The notes under the pieces are model-generated. The model had not been told where the DNA came from. It was given only the letters and a program-made list of their open reading frames with translations, and made no database searches. Position numbers and translations under genes: made by a program. Source: Anaerolineae bacterium (GTDB lineage: Bacteria; Chloroflexota; Anaerolineae; Anaerolineales; E44-bin32). Taken from it: a stretch of 6,415 nt of DNA. Shown here one piece after another: positions 5,343 to 6,415 of the stretch (position 1 is its first letter; every line of letters begins with the position of its first letter). Location of the stretch: NCBI GenBank assembly GCA_030673735.1, contig DAOVIK010000097.1, forward strand, positions 1 through 6,415. The letters run 5' to 3'.

Positions 5343-6383
5343 TCACGGGGTCATCATGACCTTGCCTGATTCACCCGAGGCCATGGTTTCGAATGCGAGA
5401 TCGAATTCATCAAGCTTGAAGCGATGCGTAACCATGGGGGACAGATCCACCGCTCCAGAGCGGATCAAACCTCGAGCCTGGTACCAGGTTTGCCACAGCT
5501 TCCGTCCGCTGATTCCGTGAAGCTTGGCGGCCTTGAAGACCACGTGATTATTCCAATCAAATTCGAACGAACCCGGAGTGACCCCTAGCAGCGCGGCCTC
5601 GCCGCTAGGTTTTAGCAGAGTGAAGCCCTGATCGATGGCCGCCGGCGCGCCTGACATCTCAAGTAGCACGTCTACCCCTTCACCATCTGTAGCCTCGCGC
5701 ACAAGCTCGAGCACCGGATCATCGACGGCGTGCATCGCCAGATCGGCTCCCATACGCTTTGCGAAGTCGATTCGGTAAGGGCTGATATCAGTGGCGTAAA
5801 CTGCGCGGGATCCTATGGCGCGGGCCACGGCGATAGTCATCAATCCTGCCGGGCCGCATCCGGTGACGAGGACTTTCTTGGCCCGCAGATCGACCGCGAA
5901 AGCGGTATGGACCGCGTTGCCAAAATTCTCCTGCAACACTGCGATCTCGAGCGGCAGGTCTGGTGGATTGGGCCAGGCATTTTGGGCGGGGATGGCAATA
6001 TACTCGGCATATCCTCCATCGCGATCAACCCCAATCAGCTTGGTGTTCTCGCAGATATGACCTTGGCCCGTGCGGCAGTAGGAACATGTGTTGCAGATAA
6101 CGTGCGACTCAAGCGAGACGAAGCCGCCGATTTCTGGTGTGGTTACCGCGCTTCCACGCTCCACAACATCTCCACAGACCTCATGACCAGCGACTAACGG
6201 GGGCTTTACACGACCAGCAGCCCAGGGATCCCATTTGTAGATGTGCAGATCAGTCCCGCAGATCGATACGGCACGAACTTTCACCAGTACCTCATCCGGC
6301 GCAGGAGAGGGAATGGCGACTTCGCTAGCCTCCAAGCCAGGACCCGGCTGGGCTTTGATCACTGCTTTCATTGCCTTCGGCAT
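5343..6383 (-). CDS. tdh: L-threonine 3-dehydrogenase, zinc- and NAD-dependent
   Basis: A 346-residue medium-chain dehydrogenase that oxidises L-threonine to 2-amino-3-ketobutyrate, normally split by Kbl to glycine and acetyl-CoA. It matches E. coli Tdh along its length: AVSICGTDLHIYKWDPW (catalytic zinc Cys42), GHE (His67, Glu68), the structural-zinc cysteines 97, 100, 103 and 111, LQENFGNAVHTA (Glu152), the Rossmann loop GCGPAG at 175-180, Asp199 for NAD+ ribose, LEMSGAP (241-247), the WQTWYQA segment and DLSPMVTHRF (313-322). The usual GDRV before the structural zinc site reads GGFV (86-89), a small oddity. GGAGG (6400-6396) lies 12 nt before the ATG, a long spacer; a second ATG at 6371 would remove four residues. 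No kbl is visible, but the window ends 32 bp upstream, so it may lie just outside. First visible gene of the run. Confidence 0.95.
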   Translation of the reverse strand: MPKAMKAVIKAQPGPGLEASEVAIPSPAPDEVLVKVRAVSICGTDLHIYKWDPWAAGRVKPPLVAGHEVCGDVVERGSAVTTPEIGGFVSLESHVICNTCSYCRTGQGHICENTKLIGVDRDGGYAEYIAIPAQNAWPNPPDLPLEIAVLQENFGNAVHTAFAVDLRAKKVLVTGCGPAGLMTIAVARAIGSRAVYATDISPYRIDFAKRMGADLAMHAVDDPVLELVREATDGEGVDVLLEMSGAPAAIDQGFTLLKPSGEAALLGVTPGSFEFDWNNHVVFKAAKLHGISGRKLWQTWYQARGLIRSGAVDLSPMVTHRFKLDEFDLAFETMASGESGKVMMTP

Positions 6384-6395
6384 CGCGGGATTCTG

Positions 6396-6400
6396 CCTCC
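6396..6400 (-). promoter_or_regulatory. tdh: Probable ribosome binding site of tdh
   Basis: GGAGG on the minus strand, 12 nt before the ATG at 6383. The spacing is longer than usual, but no better site lies before either candidate ATG. Confidence 0.45.
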
Positions 6401-6415
6401 GAGTGGAAATGTGGA

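Noticed and set aside
1..6415. CRISPR arrays, tRNAs, insertion sequences
   Set aside because: I looked for spaced direct repeats, tRNA arms and transposase motifs on both strands and saw none.

Overview
The window is most likely from a member of the Chloroflexota (Anaerolineae or Caldilineae-like). The base composition is moderately GC-rich. Two lipoproteins carry the Thr/Pro/Ala-rich linkers after the lipid-attachment cysteine that are very common in that phylum. The taxonomic call is an inference from style, not from a marker gene.

Every gene I can support lies on the minus strand, so transcription runs from high to low coordinates. The order is: L-threonine 3-dehydrogenase (6383-5343); two paralogous secreted lipoproteins (5329-4457 and 4439-3477); a TSPPY-type DNA methyltransferase (3487-2651); an unrecognised 327-residue protein whose ATG overlaps the methyltransferase stop as ATGA (2654-1671); a deoxyguanosine-kinase-like enzyme (1585-941); and a deoxyadenosine/deoxycytidine-kinase-like enzyme (891-211). 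Junctions are tight: 13 bp, 17 bp, an 11-bp overlap, a 4-bp overlap, 85 bp and 49 bp. This looks like one transcription unit or two; the only plausible break is the 85-bp gap ahead of the kinases.

The functions form three blocks. Tdh opens the threonine-to-glycine route. The two lipoproteins are predicted surface-anchored beta-sandwich proteins that share a conserved cysteine pair. The methyltransferase and its coupled partner look like a modification gene plus a possible new restriction or partner protein. The two kinases are a divergent deoxynucleoside-salvage pair resembling the adjacent Dgk and Dck of Bacillus subtilis.

The points most worth checking are the unrecognised gene coupled to the methyltransferase, and a 17-codon mini-ORF with a strong ribosome binding site. 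The mini-ORF joins the stop of the first kinase (TGATG) to the start of the second (ATGA). Positions 1-210 hold no gene I can support.
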